Shown piece by piece: positions 54,963 through 63,630 of a DNA stretch of 64,000 nt. Origin of the DNA: Chryseobacterium defluvii (GTDB taxonomy: Bacteria; Bacteroidota; Bacteroidia; Flavobacteriales; Weeksellaceae); NCBI RefSeq assembly GCF_003634775.1, contig NZ_RBXB01000001.1, positions 868,001-932,000 on the forward strand, written 5' to 3'. Each line of letters begins with the position of its first letter. The stretch's first letter is position 1. The notes under the pieces are model-generated. The model made no database searches, was not told where the DNA came from, and saw only the letters and a list, made by a program, of their open reading frames with translations. Position numbers and translations under genes: made by a program.

Positions 54963-54988
54963 AAACCGACGCTCATTGAGGTCGGTTT
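54963..54988 (+). terminator. Probable terminator after the VWA gene
   Basis: Stem AAACCGAC / GTCGGTTT with a 10-nt loop, then CGTTTG. The T-run is short, so it is less certain than the others. Confidence 0.6.
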
Positions 54989-55108
54989 CGTTTGATAAAA
55001 TCCTCTCCTGAAATGGGGAACTATTTTTCTTCATCGTCTGCAAACCATTTTTTGCCTTGATTATAGAAAGGAGAGGAATATCTTTAAAAGGGGAAGTGAA
55101 TTTTTATT

Positions 55109-56692
55109 TTAGTTTTGGAATTTTACAAAACTCAGGTAAAAACCAGGATTGCCTATGTTGAATCCTGCAGGCACAGTTGCATTGGTTTTTACCGCTAAAA
55201 CAGGATAAGTTCCGGGTGCAGAAAAGTAAAGTACTCGATTTTGATCCCGTGGTGACATCATCTGTACATCTGCAACATTGCAATAAGTTCTCCAAACGTC
55301 GCCTATTCCATTAATGTAAAAACCAAAATCATTACAGTTGGATTGTATGGTTACTCCACAACGGAAAAAGTACCATCCTTTTGCCGGGATTACCACAGAA
55401 ATTCCGGTAGACAAACCGCCACCGGGGCTACCCGTAAAAGGATTTGTTAATGTTCCTGTATAAGAAGTCCAGTTATCAGCAAATGCAGTTGTAACAGTAG
55501 ATGACCAGGTCGCTAATCCATTGGCATCACTGGTCAGGACATAGCCTAGTTGTTCAGTGCCGTCCTTAATCTGTAAAGCTCCGTTTGTAGTACCGTTATC
55601 TATTACAATTTTAGCATTGGAAGCTCCTGTGGGAACTGTGTTGGTACCTAACAAAACTTTACCTGTACCTGTAACGCTGAGAGTATTTCCTGCTGTAGCA
55701 ATTTCTGTGGGCTGAGAAAGGGTACCTCCTAATCTTACATCATTTCCGGAAATCGTAGTACCATTACTTGCCGTAATGTTGTTAGTTCCGCTGCCGCTGC
55801 CATTACCACCGGAAAGCTCTGTAATGGACATGAAACCTATAACTGCATGTAGCTGTGCAGTTCCGCCTGCTGTTTCTAACCTTACTTTTACGGTGCCATC
55901 CACGGTAGGCTTATAAATGGCATAAGCTTCCGGTTGTCCACCTATGGATGTTGCCGGATAATTATTAAGCGCATCAACAACTCCTGTGGTAGTGGTAGGG
56001 AGGGGCGAATTGTTTGAAGCATCAACCCATTGGTAAGCGGCATAACCATTAACAATAGAGAAGTCAGTAGCGTGTAACTGGCATCGCAAAACATATGTTT
56101 TACCTGCCTTCAAATTAAAAACCCCGGCATTATATGTAATGTTATTGGAAGCAATTACAGATGAAAATAAAACATCTGATCCGGTAGTGACGGTTTGAGC
56201 TGTACTGGGAACTACCGTAATATAATCTCCCGTTGAAGATCCGGCTAAAGAAGATCCCGATGAAACAACTTCCCAGGTAGAACTGGCTCCCGTGAGACCG
56301 GTATTGATCAATTGGATACTTTGGTTGGCCGGAACAGAAACGGTTGCATTTCCATTGATGGTCTCGGAACCTGCCGGATTTACAGTTATGGTAAAATTTG
56401 TATTATTCTTGATCGTGTATAAACGTCCTTTGAAATTCCCGTTTCCGCTGATTGCGGCAGGAAGGTTAAAGGAGGCGTCGGCTGTCCCGTTATATGATAC
56501 ATGAAAATCTGTTGCCGATAAATTGTAAGATGTGCTGGTTACGGCATTGTATTTGGCTGCCACAGATCCGTTAATATCAATGGTTGAACCTGGATTTACG
56601 GTGTTAATACCTACATTTCCGGCCTGTGAAAAGGCAATAGAGGAACTTAGCAGTGCTATTGCCTGCCATGCTTTTGTAAATTTCTTTGACAT
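55109..56692 (-). CDS. Large secreted surface protein with N-terminal GINT motif and C1q-like C terminus
   Basis: 527 residues with a signal peptide ending IAFSQ. VGINTVNPGSTIDINGS opens the mature protein, as in the shorter protein at 45585. Long Ser/Thr/Asn-rich strand-forming stretches follow, and the C-terminal ~130 residues (WTSYTGTLTNPFTGSPGGG, VVIPAKGWYFFRCGVTIQ) look like a C1q-type jelly roll. No T9SS sorting signal. Function unknown; adhesion or fibre formation is a guess. Confidence 0.7.
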   Translation of the reverse strand: MSKKFTKAWQAIALLSSSIAFSQAGNVGINTVNPGSTIDINGSVAAKYNAVTSTSYNLSATDFHVSYNGTADASFNLPAAISGNGNFKGRLYTIKNNTNFTITVNPAGSETINGNATVSVPANQSIQLINTGLTGASSTWEVVSSGSSLAGSSTGDYITVVPSTAQTVTTGSDVLFSSVIASNNITYNAGVFNLKAGKTYVLRCQLHATDFSIVNGYAAYQWVDASNNSPLPTTTTGVVDALNNYPATSIGGQPEAYAIYKPTVDGTVKVRLETAGGTAQLHAVIGFMSITELSGGNGSGSGTNNITASNGTTISGNDVRLGGTLSQPTEIATAGNTLSVTGTGKVLLGTNTVPTGASNAKIVIDNGTTNGALQIKDGTEQLGYVLTSDANGLATWSSTVTTAFADNWTSYTGTLTNPFTGSPGGGLSTGISVVIPAKGWYFFRCGVTIQSNCNDFGFYINGIGDVWRTYCNVADVQMMSPRDQNRVLYFSAPGTYPVLAVKTNATVPAGFNIGNPGFYLSFVKFQN

Positions 56693-56957
56693 TTATTTTT
56701 TTGTTTTTAGTGGTTTAGACCTAATAAGTACAAGTAACCCTGACGAGAATAATCTCTTTTTAGCTGTTATTATATTTTTATTTATAATTATATATTATTG
56801 TGTTAATTTTTAGATATTAACATATATTAATATGTATTTATTAATTATAATGTAAAATTATAGATTTTTTTTTCTTCAAAACATTTTATTTTGTAGAAAA
56901 AAATATAAAGAAATGTAGAAAAAATTCTACAAAAGGTGAATTGTTACAAAGCTTGGT

Positions 56958-57572
56958 CTAGCTGATGTAAGTTTGGTATAATTTGATGAGATCTGCTATA
57001 TTGTTGGTTTTTAGCTTCTTGTGTATTCTTTTTTTATAAGTACTGATGGTAGGCATCTGGATATTCATTTTATTCGAAATTTCCAGGTTGCCGTTTCCTT
57101 TAACCATAAGAGTAAAAATTTCATACTCTCTCTCAGATAGTTTTTTAATAGAATCCAGTGGCGATTCGCTGATCAGTTGATTAACAATACCTGATGGATA
57201 ATAATATCCTTCGGAAAATATTTTAGTGACGGCATCCGAAATTTCTTCGGATTTACTTAATTTGCTGATGTATCCATTTGCACCCTGCTTGATGTACTGA
57301 ACGGCAATTTCTTCCTCATACGCTGAAAATATCAATATCTTGATATCCGGATCAAGTGCCTTTATTTCAGTAATCATCTTTTTATTTTTACTTTCCGGCA
57401 TATTAATATCCAGGATGACAAGATCATATTTCTTTCTGGAAATTTTTTCTAAAGTTTTAGGGTAATCTTCGGCCTGATCTATGACTGCATCTTTGATTTT
57501 TGATTCTAAAATTATACTTGTTCCTACAAGCACTATATCATGATCGTCTGCAATAAGAATGTTTTTACTCAT
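56958..57572 (-). CDS. NarL/LuxR-type response regulator
   Basis: 204 residues. The receiver domain has acidic pair Asp10-Asp11, phosphoacceptor Asp55 (VILDINMP) and a KLSK lysine. The C-terminal LuxR helix-turn-helix (LSEREYEIFTLMVKGNGNLEISNKMNI...) is complete. Its start overlaps the kinase stop by 4 nt, so the two form a two-component pair. Targets are unknown; the adjacent surface protein gene at 55109 is a candidate. Confidence 0.92.
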   Translation of the reverse strand: MSKNILIADDHDIVLVGTSIILESKIKDAVIDQAEDYPKTLEKISRKKYDLVILDINMPESKNKKMITEIKALDPDIKILIFSAYEEEIAVQYIKQGANGYISKLSKSEEISDAVTKIFSEGYYYPSGIVNQLISESPLDSIKKLSEREYEIFTLMVKGNGNLEISNKMNIQMPTISTYKKRIHKKLKTNNIADLIKLYQTYIS

Positions 57573-60500
57573 CTCTTTTTATTTGTTAAAATCAGTTTGA
57601 AAGAAGTTCCTTGTAATTCATTTTTTTTGAAGATAATTTTTCCACCTATCATTTGTAATAATTGCAATACCAGGTGAAGGCCCATTCCATATTTTTGCAA
57701 TAATAACTTTTCGTTATCAATATTGTCCTGAAGCCTTGTATAATAATCTATTTTCTTTTGTTCCATCCCAATTCCGGTATCTGTGATAAGCAGGAAAATA
57801 TTTTCTCCCTCTGCCTTGCTTTCGAGAGTGATCGTTCCATTTTGTGTATACTTTACCGAATTATCCATTAAGTTGTGGACAATGGCAGATAAAATATTTT
57901 TACTGATGCATATCAGTAATGATTGATCTACCTGATTATTAATCACCGTATTATTTTTCCCGGCTATTTCATTGAAAAGTATTTTTTTCTCTTCTATAAG
58001 TTGGTATAAAGAATAATGTTCCGTTTCATCTGATCTGTGGGTGTAAATGTCAGCATATTCTTTGAGTGTAATGGTAAAATTATATAATTGATCCGAGGAT
58101 TTATAAATAGAAGTGAGAATTTTTTCAATACGTTCCCTGTTGAAATTGTTTTCATCCAAAACTCCTTTAGCCGTTAACGCAATAAATTTTACAGGAGTGG
58201 TAATATCATGGGTAATTGTGCCGATAAGCTTTTTTTGCTGTTCCACCTCCTTATGCAGTTTTTCCTTAGTTGTTACTAATTTTTCTACCGTATCAGAAAG
58301 CTTTTGGGTTCTGGAATTGATAATCTCTTCCAACTCCTGGTTTCTCTTCTTTAGAAAACTTATCCTCCATCTTACTATCAAATACAGTAACCATAAGAAA
58401 AGAAAGAAAGTAACGATTTTAAACCACAGGGTCTGATAAAAATAAGGCGGAATGATGATGTTGATTTTTTTATAGATAAACTTACCATCATCGGAAACCA
58501 ACATTTTTACGATAAAAGAATGTTTTCCATATCCGAGATTTGAGATAGAAAATTTCCTGTCTTTTCCGATATGCTCCCATTTTGTATTAGGAGAATTGCC
58601 CAATTTAGCCTCTATGAATACATTATCGGAATTAGCATAATAAGGCACATCAATGAATAGGTCTATACGGTTGGATTTCTGATCCAAATAAAGCTCATTT
58701 TTAAAGTATTGTTCTTTGTCGTCAATAACGGCTCTTTCCACATATATGTTTTCAGGATAATAATTTTTAATTTTCAGGGGATCAAAAAAAACCAGACCAT
58801 TCAGGGAAGGGAGCACAAACTCTCCGTTTTCTAGCAGGTTTCCGCAAATATTGCTGCCTCCGTTGAATTCATTGGTATTAAACCCGGCATCTTTTGAATA
58901 TTTGTAATAATGGACCCTGTACTTTTTATTTTGGATATACTTCAAAAGCTCACTTTCCAAAACCCGATATAATCCATTGTTGGTAGGAATCCAAAAATAA
59001 CCGTTTTTGTCTTCCAGAATTGTATGTGCTGAGGAGATATTCCTTTCTGTATCATAAGGTATTTTGATAAGCTTATCATTTTTTAGTAAATAGACCCCTT
59101 TCCCTGCCGTAGTGATCCAAACATGCCCATGTGTTGAGCGGATGATATTACGGATGGAGATTTGTTGAGCCCCACTCAAATTATAGATTTTATTGGTTTT
59201 TAATGATATCTTATATAAGGATTTTGTTGTCCCTACAAGCATGTTTACTGCATCAAGCTGTAAGAATTTTGTTGGTTCATTTTTAAAAAAAATCCTTTTT
59301 TCAGGAGATAGAAAAGATTGATCTTTAAATACCGTTAATATACCGTCAAACTCCGGAGTCTGATTATTCCTTAAGTCTTTAAGTAACGCATAATATTTAC
59401 CGTCTTTGAAGAAGAAATCTTTTAAGAATAATTTCAGATTGATGGATTTTTTATAGGATCCGGCTTTCTGATAAATCATTGCATCTTGGAGGCCCATTGT
59501 AATAATATTTCCGGCATGATCATAATCCAAGAAATAAGAAGAAGTATTTTTAAAGCCTTTATTTTCTACAAGTCCATGGCGGTCATACACTTCCCCAAAA
59601 ACAGTTATTACGGAAGAAGAAGTATACGGAAGAGTGGCGTAAAATACTGATTCCGGCTTTGATGGTGGCCTTTTAACGCTTACGAAATCTGAAAGGCTGA
59701 TAATCTGAAGGCCATCTATGCTGCTTCCCAGATACAATTTTTTATTTTTTTCATCAAAGTAAACGCTGATGAAATTTTCATCTTTTACATTGTCGAGTGT
59801 AATGATTTTAGATATTTTAAGTTGCTTGTCGTGATAATTACAAGAGTAGACAGTACCCTTATTAATGATAAAAGTTTGATTATTGATCTGGCTCCATAGA
59901 ATTTTACTGTTAATATCTCTCAGTAAAGGAATATCATAAGAATCTGTAATTTTTCCCTTTTCTATTTTGTTAACTTTTTTAGAAGGGATATCTATATAGA
60001 AAAGCAGTTCGTTCATGGCAAAAACTCTTGGGCCATTTTTGTAAATGGGGCGTATGGACAGCCTGCTTTCAGCCTTTGAATGGAAATCTTCATATATCAG
60101 ACATTTTTCCTGCAAATAATACCTTCCTTCCTTGAAATTCAAGTAATAATTCATCCCCGAAGAAACGGCATAACTAAAATTGGAGCAGTATAGAAGATAA
60201 TTGGTGTTGTGGTTTAGGATAAAATTGGGGTATTTGTTGATGGAAGCAACTCTAGGGAATTTATTGTGTATCAACAGACCCTTCCCAAATTCCCCTGTAG
60301 TGAATATGCTGTCTTTTTCGGCATTTCCGTAAAAAAAAGTAAACCGCTGGCTATTTAACGGAAAGTTCTTGTACACCAAAAAGCTGTTGCCGTCATATCG
60401 TACGATTCCATTTTCTGTGGAGAGCCATATAAAACCGTATTTATCTTTAATAATGTCTTTCACGCTATTTTGAGGAAGTCCGTTATCCGTGTTATAATAT

Positions 60501-60574
60501 TGGATGTAGGGCTTCTGACTATAAACAGGAAAAAATGAGAGGAGAAAAAATATCAGGAGTATATTATTTTTCAA
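57569..60574 (-). CDS. Two-component sensor kinase with periplasmic beta-propeller and Y_Y_Y domain; TTG start
   Basis: 1001 residues. The start is TTG at 60574; an in-frame stop lies just upstream and no ATG fits, while TTG gives a signal peptide (MKNNILLIFFLLSFFPVYSQ). A long propeller region has Reg_prop repeats (NGLPQNSVKDIIKDKYGFIWLSTENGIVRYDG). A Y_Y_Y-like domain precedes a single membrane helix near 711-733. The kinase has H789 in GTITHDITTP, N box HNLMDNSVKYT, DTGIGM and YGMGLHLV. Unlike Bacteroides hybrid sensors it lacks its own receiver and HTH, which are in the separate regulator gene that follows. Confidence 0.9.
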   Translation of the reverse strand: MKNNILLIFFLLSFFPVYSQKPYIQYYNTDNGLPQNSVKDIIKDKYGFIWLSTENGIVRYDGNSFLVYKNFPLNSQRFTFFYGNAEKDSIFTTGEFGKGLLIHNKFPRVASINKYPNFILNHNTNYLLYCSNFSYAVSSGMNYYLNFKEGRYYLQEKCLIYEDFHSKAESRLSIRPIYKNGPRVFAMNELLFYIDIPSKKVNKIEKGKITDSYDIPLLRDINSKILWSQINNQTFIINKGTVYSCNYHDKQLKISKIITLDNVKDENFISVYFDEKNKKLYLGSSIDGLQIISLSDFVSVKRPPSKPESVFYATLPYTSSSVITVFGEVYDRHGLVENKGFKNTSSYFLDYDHAGNIITMGLQDAMIYQKAGSYKKSINLKLFLKDFFFKDGKYYALLKDLRNNQTPEFDGILTVFKDQSFLSPEKRIFFKNEPTKFLQLDAVNMLVGTTKSLYKISLKTNKIYNLSGAQQISIRNIIRSTHGHVWITTAGKGVYLLKNDKLIKIPYDTERNISSAHTILEDKNGYFWIPTNNGLYRVLESELLKYIQNKKYRVHYYKYSKDAGFNTNEFNGGSNICGNLLENGEFVLPSLNGLVFFDPLKIKNYYPENIYVERAVIDDKEQYFKNELYLDQKSNRIDLFIDVPYYANSDNVFIEAKLGNSPNTKWEHIGKDRKFSISNLGYGKHSFIVKMLVSDDGKFIYKKINIIIPPYFYQTLWFKIVTFFLFLWLLYLIVRWRISFLKKRNQELEEIINSRTQKLSDTVEKLVTTKEKLHKEVEQQKKLIGTITHDITTPVKFIALTAKGVLDENNFNRERIEKILTSIYKSSDQLYNFTITLKEYADIYTHRSDETEHYSLYQLIEEKKILFNEIAGKNNTVINNQVDQSLLICISKNILSAIVHNLMDNSVKYTQNGTITLESKAEGENIFLLITDTGIGMEQKKIDYYTRLQDNIDNEKLLLQKYGMGLHLVLQLLQMIGGKIIFKKNELQGTSFKLILTNKKR

Positions 60575-60596
60575 TTCTAGTTATTTGATATAGTTG

Positions 60597-60604
60597 CAAA
60601 GGTA
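60597..60604 (-). promoter_or_regulatory. -7 box of the sensor kinase gene
   Basis: TACCTTTG on the minus strand matches TAnnTTTG, 22 nt before the TTG start, which supports this start. Confidence 0.6.
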
Positions 60605-60664
60605 TTTTATGTAATAGTAAAACCCAAAAAACGGGTATTTATTTCAAGAGAAAGAATAAATTTA

Positions 60665-60684
60665 TTTTCAATAATTATTGAAAA
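60665..60684. promoter_or_regulatory. Palindromic operator 1 (GbsR/MarR regulator gene)
   Basis: TTTTCAATAATTATTGAAAA is a perfect 20-bp palindrome lying over the -33 region of the regulator's own promoter. Two near-identical sites precede neighbouring genes at 61975 and 62727. Confidence 0.75.
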
Positions 60685-60699
60685 TTCAAAATATTTAAT

Positions 60700-60707
60700 T
60701 ATATTTG
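60700..60707 (+). promoter_or_regulatory. -7 box of the GbsR/MarR regulator gene
   Basis: TATATTTG matches TAnnTTTG, 25 nt before the ATG and 15 nt after the palindrome. Confidence 0.65.
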
Positions 60708-60732
60708 TAATAGAAATTAAACAGTACATATA

Positions 60733-61236
60733 ATGAAACTTTCAGAAGCTAAAGAAAAATACATTCAGACTTGGGGAACGTTTGCAACCAATTGGGGTAT
60801 TAATCGTACCATGGCACAGGTCCACGCTTTGCTTTTGGCAAGTGATAAACCCCTTTCCACCGATGAGGTAATGGAGCAGCTTGAGATTTCCAGAGGGAAT
60901 GCCAATATGAATTTAAGAGGTTTGATAGACTGGGGAATAGTAAAGAAAGAACTGATTAGAGGCGACCGGAAAGAATATTTTGTAGCTGAAAAAGATGTCT
61001 GGTTCCTGTTTAAACAGATCACCAAAGAACGAAGAAAAAGAGAGATCGAACCCGTAATTTCTTTCCTTGAAGAACTGAAGGAAATTGATGAAAAAGATAC
61101 CCCTGAGGCGAAAGAGTTCATCAAGCTAATGGAAGACTTCAGCTCAGTTACTGGAAAGATCAACAATATTATGGATCTTGCCATTAAAAGTGATGATCAC
61201 TGGTTGGTGGGAAAGATTACTAATTTATTAAAATAG
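60733..61236 (+). CDS. GbsR/MarR family transcriptional regulator
   Basis: 167 residues with the winged-helix domain of the GbsR branch (WGINRTMAQVHALLLASDKPLSTDEVMEQLEISRGNANMNLRGLIDWGIV) and a helical C-terminal dimerisation part. In Bacilli GbsR senses choline; in flavobacteria members are found with lipid or membrane-stress genes. A perfect palindrome over its promoter suggests autorepression. The lipoprotein gene follows after 8 nt. Confidence 0.88.
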   Translation: MKLSEAKEKYIQTWGTFATNWGINRTMAQVHALLLASDKPLSTDEVMEQLEISRGNANMNLRGLIDWGIVKKELIRGDRKEYFVAEKDVWFLFKQITKERRKREIEPVISFLEELKEIDEKDTPEAKEFIKLMEDFSSVTGKINNIMDLAIKSDDHWLVGKITNLLK

Positions 61237-61244
61237 AAAAACCA

Positions 61245-61940
61245 ATGATAAAAAAAAGAGTAGTCTTTTTCTTGTTCCTATTATCAATAATGAGCTGTCA
61301 GGAAAATGTGTTAGCAAATTTTGATATTTATATAGAAAGTACGAATAAATTTGACAAACAGCATTATGATCTTCATAAGATTACCATACTAAAAGATAAC
61401 AAGGCCTTTAAAATTTTGGAATCTGGAGATCATGCTCCGAGTTTAGACAATAATATAAAATTGGATAGCATATTAAAAGGAAAATACACCTTTGTTTATA
61501 CTAATCTTTTCGGGGAGGAAATTAGAAAAGAAGAAACAGTAAAGGAATCAAAACGGTATAGAATAAGTATCAATCCGGATAGTTTGATCAGGAAAAATAA
61601 AGATCTGCTTTTTGAAAATTTAAAAAATAATGAGGTAAAATTTGTTTTTAAATCTATCGGTTGTTTTCATTTTGAAAAGGATTCAATTATTTTGAAGAAT
61701 GTAGGAGGGGATTATTTTATTCAAGGAAAAAAAGGCTTGAAAAAGATCAATAAAAAAGTATTAGGATATTTTATCAATATTGAAAATCAAATTCGTAACA
61801 TACCAACAGATGGTGGATGTACAACTAGAGACACTTTTATATTTCAATATGAGGGAAGATCAGATACAATTTATGATAAGACATGTGACTTTAACATTCC
61901 AGGTAAAATATCTGATTATTTAAAACAAAATAATATATAG
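61245..61940 (+). CDS. Lipoprotein of unknown function
   Basis: 231 residues. The signal ends IMSC, so it is a lipoprotein lipidated at Cys18. The mature region has alternating charged and hydrophobic stretches, with a cysteine pair near the C terminus (GGCTTRDTF...KTCDF) that may form a disulfide. No known family. It is only 8 nt after the regulator gene and probably co-transcribed with it. Confidence 0.68.
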   Translation: MIKKRVVFFLFLLSIMSCQENVLANFDIYIESTNKFDKQHYDLHKITILKDNKAFKILESGDHAPSLDNNIKLDSILKGKYTFVYTNLFGEEIRKEETVKESKRYRISINPDSLIRKNKDLLFENLKNNEVKFVFKSIGCFHFEKDSIILKNVGGDYFIQGKKGLKKINKKVLGYFINIENQIRNIPTDGGCTTRDTFIFQYEGRSDTIYDKTCDFNIPGKISDYLKQNNI

Positions 61941-61974
61941 AAAGGATTGAAAAGCCTTTTTTATTTTAATTATA

Positions 61975-61994
61975 GTTTCAAAAATTATTGAAAA
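61975..61994. promoter_or_regulatory. Palindromic operator 2 (DUF2071 gene)
   Basis: GTTTCAAAAATTATTGAAAA matches operator 1 at 18 of 20 positions and lies 19 nt before the DUF2071 start. Confidence 0.68.
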
Positions 61995-62012
61995 TACAGA
62001 AATATCTAAACA

Positions 62013-62720
62013 ATGAAAAAGAATTACAAATTTATGACCTGTAATTGGGAAAACCTGGTGTATATAAACTTCCATATTAAGCCGGAACTGCTTGCCGGAC
62101 TCCTTCCGGAAGATGTAGAACCTGATCTTTTAAACGGAAAAGCCGTCATAAGCATGGTCTGTTTTGAGTTTTCAAATGCAAGGTTATTCGGGTTCAAAAT
62201 TCCTTTTCATCAATATTTCCCGGAAATCAATATCAGAACCTATGTTAAAAGAAAAGATAACGGAAATATAAGAGGAATTTATTTCCTATCTGAAATGGTT
62301 CCAAAATTATTGACCTTTTTCACAGGGAGGTTTGTATATGGAGAACCATTCTCACTAAGAAATTTAAAAATTGTAAAAACGAAAGGAAATATAAAATATG
62401 CCGTTCAAGATTCAATTTGCGAAATGAATATCGGAGTTGAAAGAATGGAATTATCTACATGTCAAAGACTGACAGGTGAGCAAGAATTTGTAATTCAACG
62501 AAGCTTAGCTTTTTGCGGGAATGCAGGAATGAAAAGCAAAATGTATGAAGTCAGACATCAGGAATGGAACCTTATTCACATAAAGAATTTTGACATTATG
62601 GTTAATAAGATAAAACACATCAATTCCAACATTCAAAGTGTCCTGTTACAAAAGATGCCTGAAAGTGTTTTTATGACAGATGGTTCTGAAGTAGAAGTTT
62701 TTAAAAACTTTCTTATTTGA
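62013..62720 (+). CDS. DUF2071 (YqjF family) protein
   Basis: 235 residues. The DUF2071 pattern is clear: MTCNWENLVYINFHIKPELLAGLLPEDVEP, ISMVCFEFSNARLFG and FPEINIRTYVKRKDNGNIRGIYFLS. Cytoplasmic, with no signal peptide. The family fold is related to acetoacetate decarboxylase but the activity is not known. Operator sites lie before it and after it. Confidence 0.87.
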   Translation: MKKNYKFMTCNWENLVYINFHIKPELLAGLLPEDVEPDLLNGKAVISMVCFEFSNARLFGFKIPFHQYFPEINIRTYVKRKDNGNIRGIYFLSEMVPKLLTFFTGRFVYGEPFSLRNLKIVKTKGNIKYAVQDSICEMNIGVERMELSTCQRLTGEQEFVIQRSLAFCGNAGMKSKMYEVRHQEWNLIHIKNFDIMVNKIKHINSNIQSVLLQKMPESVFMTDGSEVEVFKNFLI

Positions 62721-62726
62721 AAATTA

Positions 62727-62746
62727 TTTTCAAAAATTATTGAAAA
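62727..62746. promoter_or_regulatory. Palindromic operator 3 (SRPBCC gene)
   Basis: TTTTCAAAAATTATTGAAAA matches operator 1 at 19 of 20 positions. It begins 6 nt after the DUF2071 stop and is 200 nt before the SRPBCC start. Confidence 0.68.
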
Positions 62747-62787
62747 TATAATATTTATAAATTTTAATTACACATAGCAGATTTAAA

Positions 62788-62874
62788 ATGAAAACACTGA
62801 TCTTTAAAATCTGGATGTATTTTACATTCAAATTACAAAATAAACGTACAAGAGGCGATTTTCTTAATCTTTGA
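62788..62874 (+). CDS. Possible 28-residue peptide or gene remnant
   Basis: ATG 62788 to TGA 62874 encodes 28 residues, first hydrophobic (MKTLIFKIWMYFTFKL) then basic. It sits between operator 3 and the SRPBCC gene. It could be a small membrane peptide, a remnant, or chance; only its position supports it. Confidence 0.25.
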   Translation: MKTLIFKIWMYFTFKLQNKRTRGDFLNL

Positions 62875-62945
62875 ATTGATAACTATGAAAATTTTAAAAT
62901 CATCTTCAAATTCAATATAATTAACATAAGAAACAGGAGACTAAA

Positions 62946-63395
62946 ATGCCAAGAATTTATTTAGAAACCTACATCAAATCAGACATCCGTAAAGTCTTCG
63001 ACTTAGCCAGAGATATTGATCTTCATCAAAAGTCGACTTCAAAAACCAATGAAAGAGCAATGGCCGGACGAACTTCAGGATTGATAGAAGAAGGAGAAAC
63101 AGTGACCTGGAGAGCAAAACATCTGGGTGTTTATCAGACGCATACTTCCAAAATAATCGATATGGAAAAACCTTACCGGTTCACAGATATCATGCTGAAA
63201 GGAACTTTTAAATCCTTGAATCATCAGCATATTTTCAAAGCACAAGAATACGGAACAGTAATGATCGATATTTTTGAATTTGAATCTCCCTGTGGATTTC
63301 TGGGAAAGCTTTTCAACAAACTTTTCCTTACCCGCTATCTTAGAAATTTCCTGTTGGAAAGAAATGCAATGATTAAAAAAGAATCTGAATTATGA
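62946..63395 (+). CDS. SRPBCC (START-like) family protein
   Basis: 149 residues. PRIYLETYIKSDIRKVFDLARDIDLHQKS, RTSGLIEEGETVTWRAKHLGV and YRFTDIMLKGTFKSLNHQHIF are typical of the SRPBCC proteins annotated as cell-division-inhibitor-like, which have a deep ligand cavity. The ligand is unknown. It shares a putative operator with the GbsR/MarR and DUF2071 genes. Confidence 0.85.
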   Translation: MPRIYLETYIKSDIRKVFDLARDIDLHQKSTSKTNERAMAGRTSGLIEEGETVTWRAKHLGVYQTHTSKIIDMEKPYRFTDIMLKGTFKSLNHQHIFKAQEYGTVMIDIFEFESPCGFLGKLFNKLFLTRYLRNFLLERNAMIKKESEL

Positions 63396-63564
63396 ACTTT
63401 TACTCTTTGGGTTGCCCAATGGGATGTAACATTTTATAGATTTTTCTACTAACTGTCAGTAATCCAAAAGAGAATATCAACATTACAATTATTTGTATCG
63501 GGTATTGGTAGAGAAAGCAGGAAAATCATAATCAATAAACTTTTTACTTATATTATTCTGAAAT

Positions 63565-63593
63565 AGGCGGTCTTTGTTTAACGAAGACCGCCT
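63565..63593 (+). terminator. Hairpin after the SRPBCC gene
   Basis: A 10-bp stem AGGCGGTCTT / AAGACCGCCT with a 9-nt loop, but no T-tract after it, so termination is uncertain. Confidence 0.5.
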
Positions 63594-63630
63594 GTATTGT
63601 ATGAAATAGTAAAAATTGCGGATTTATAAA

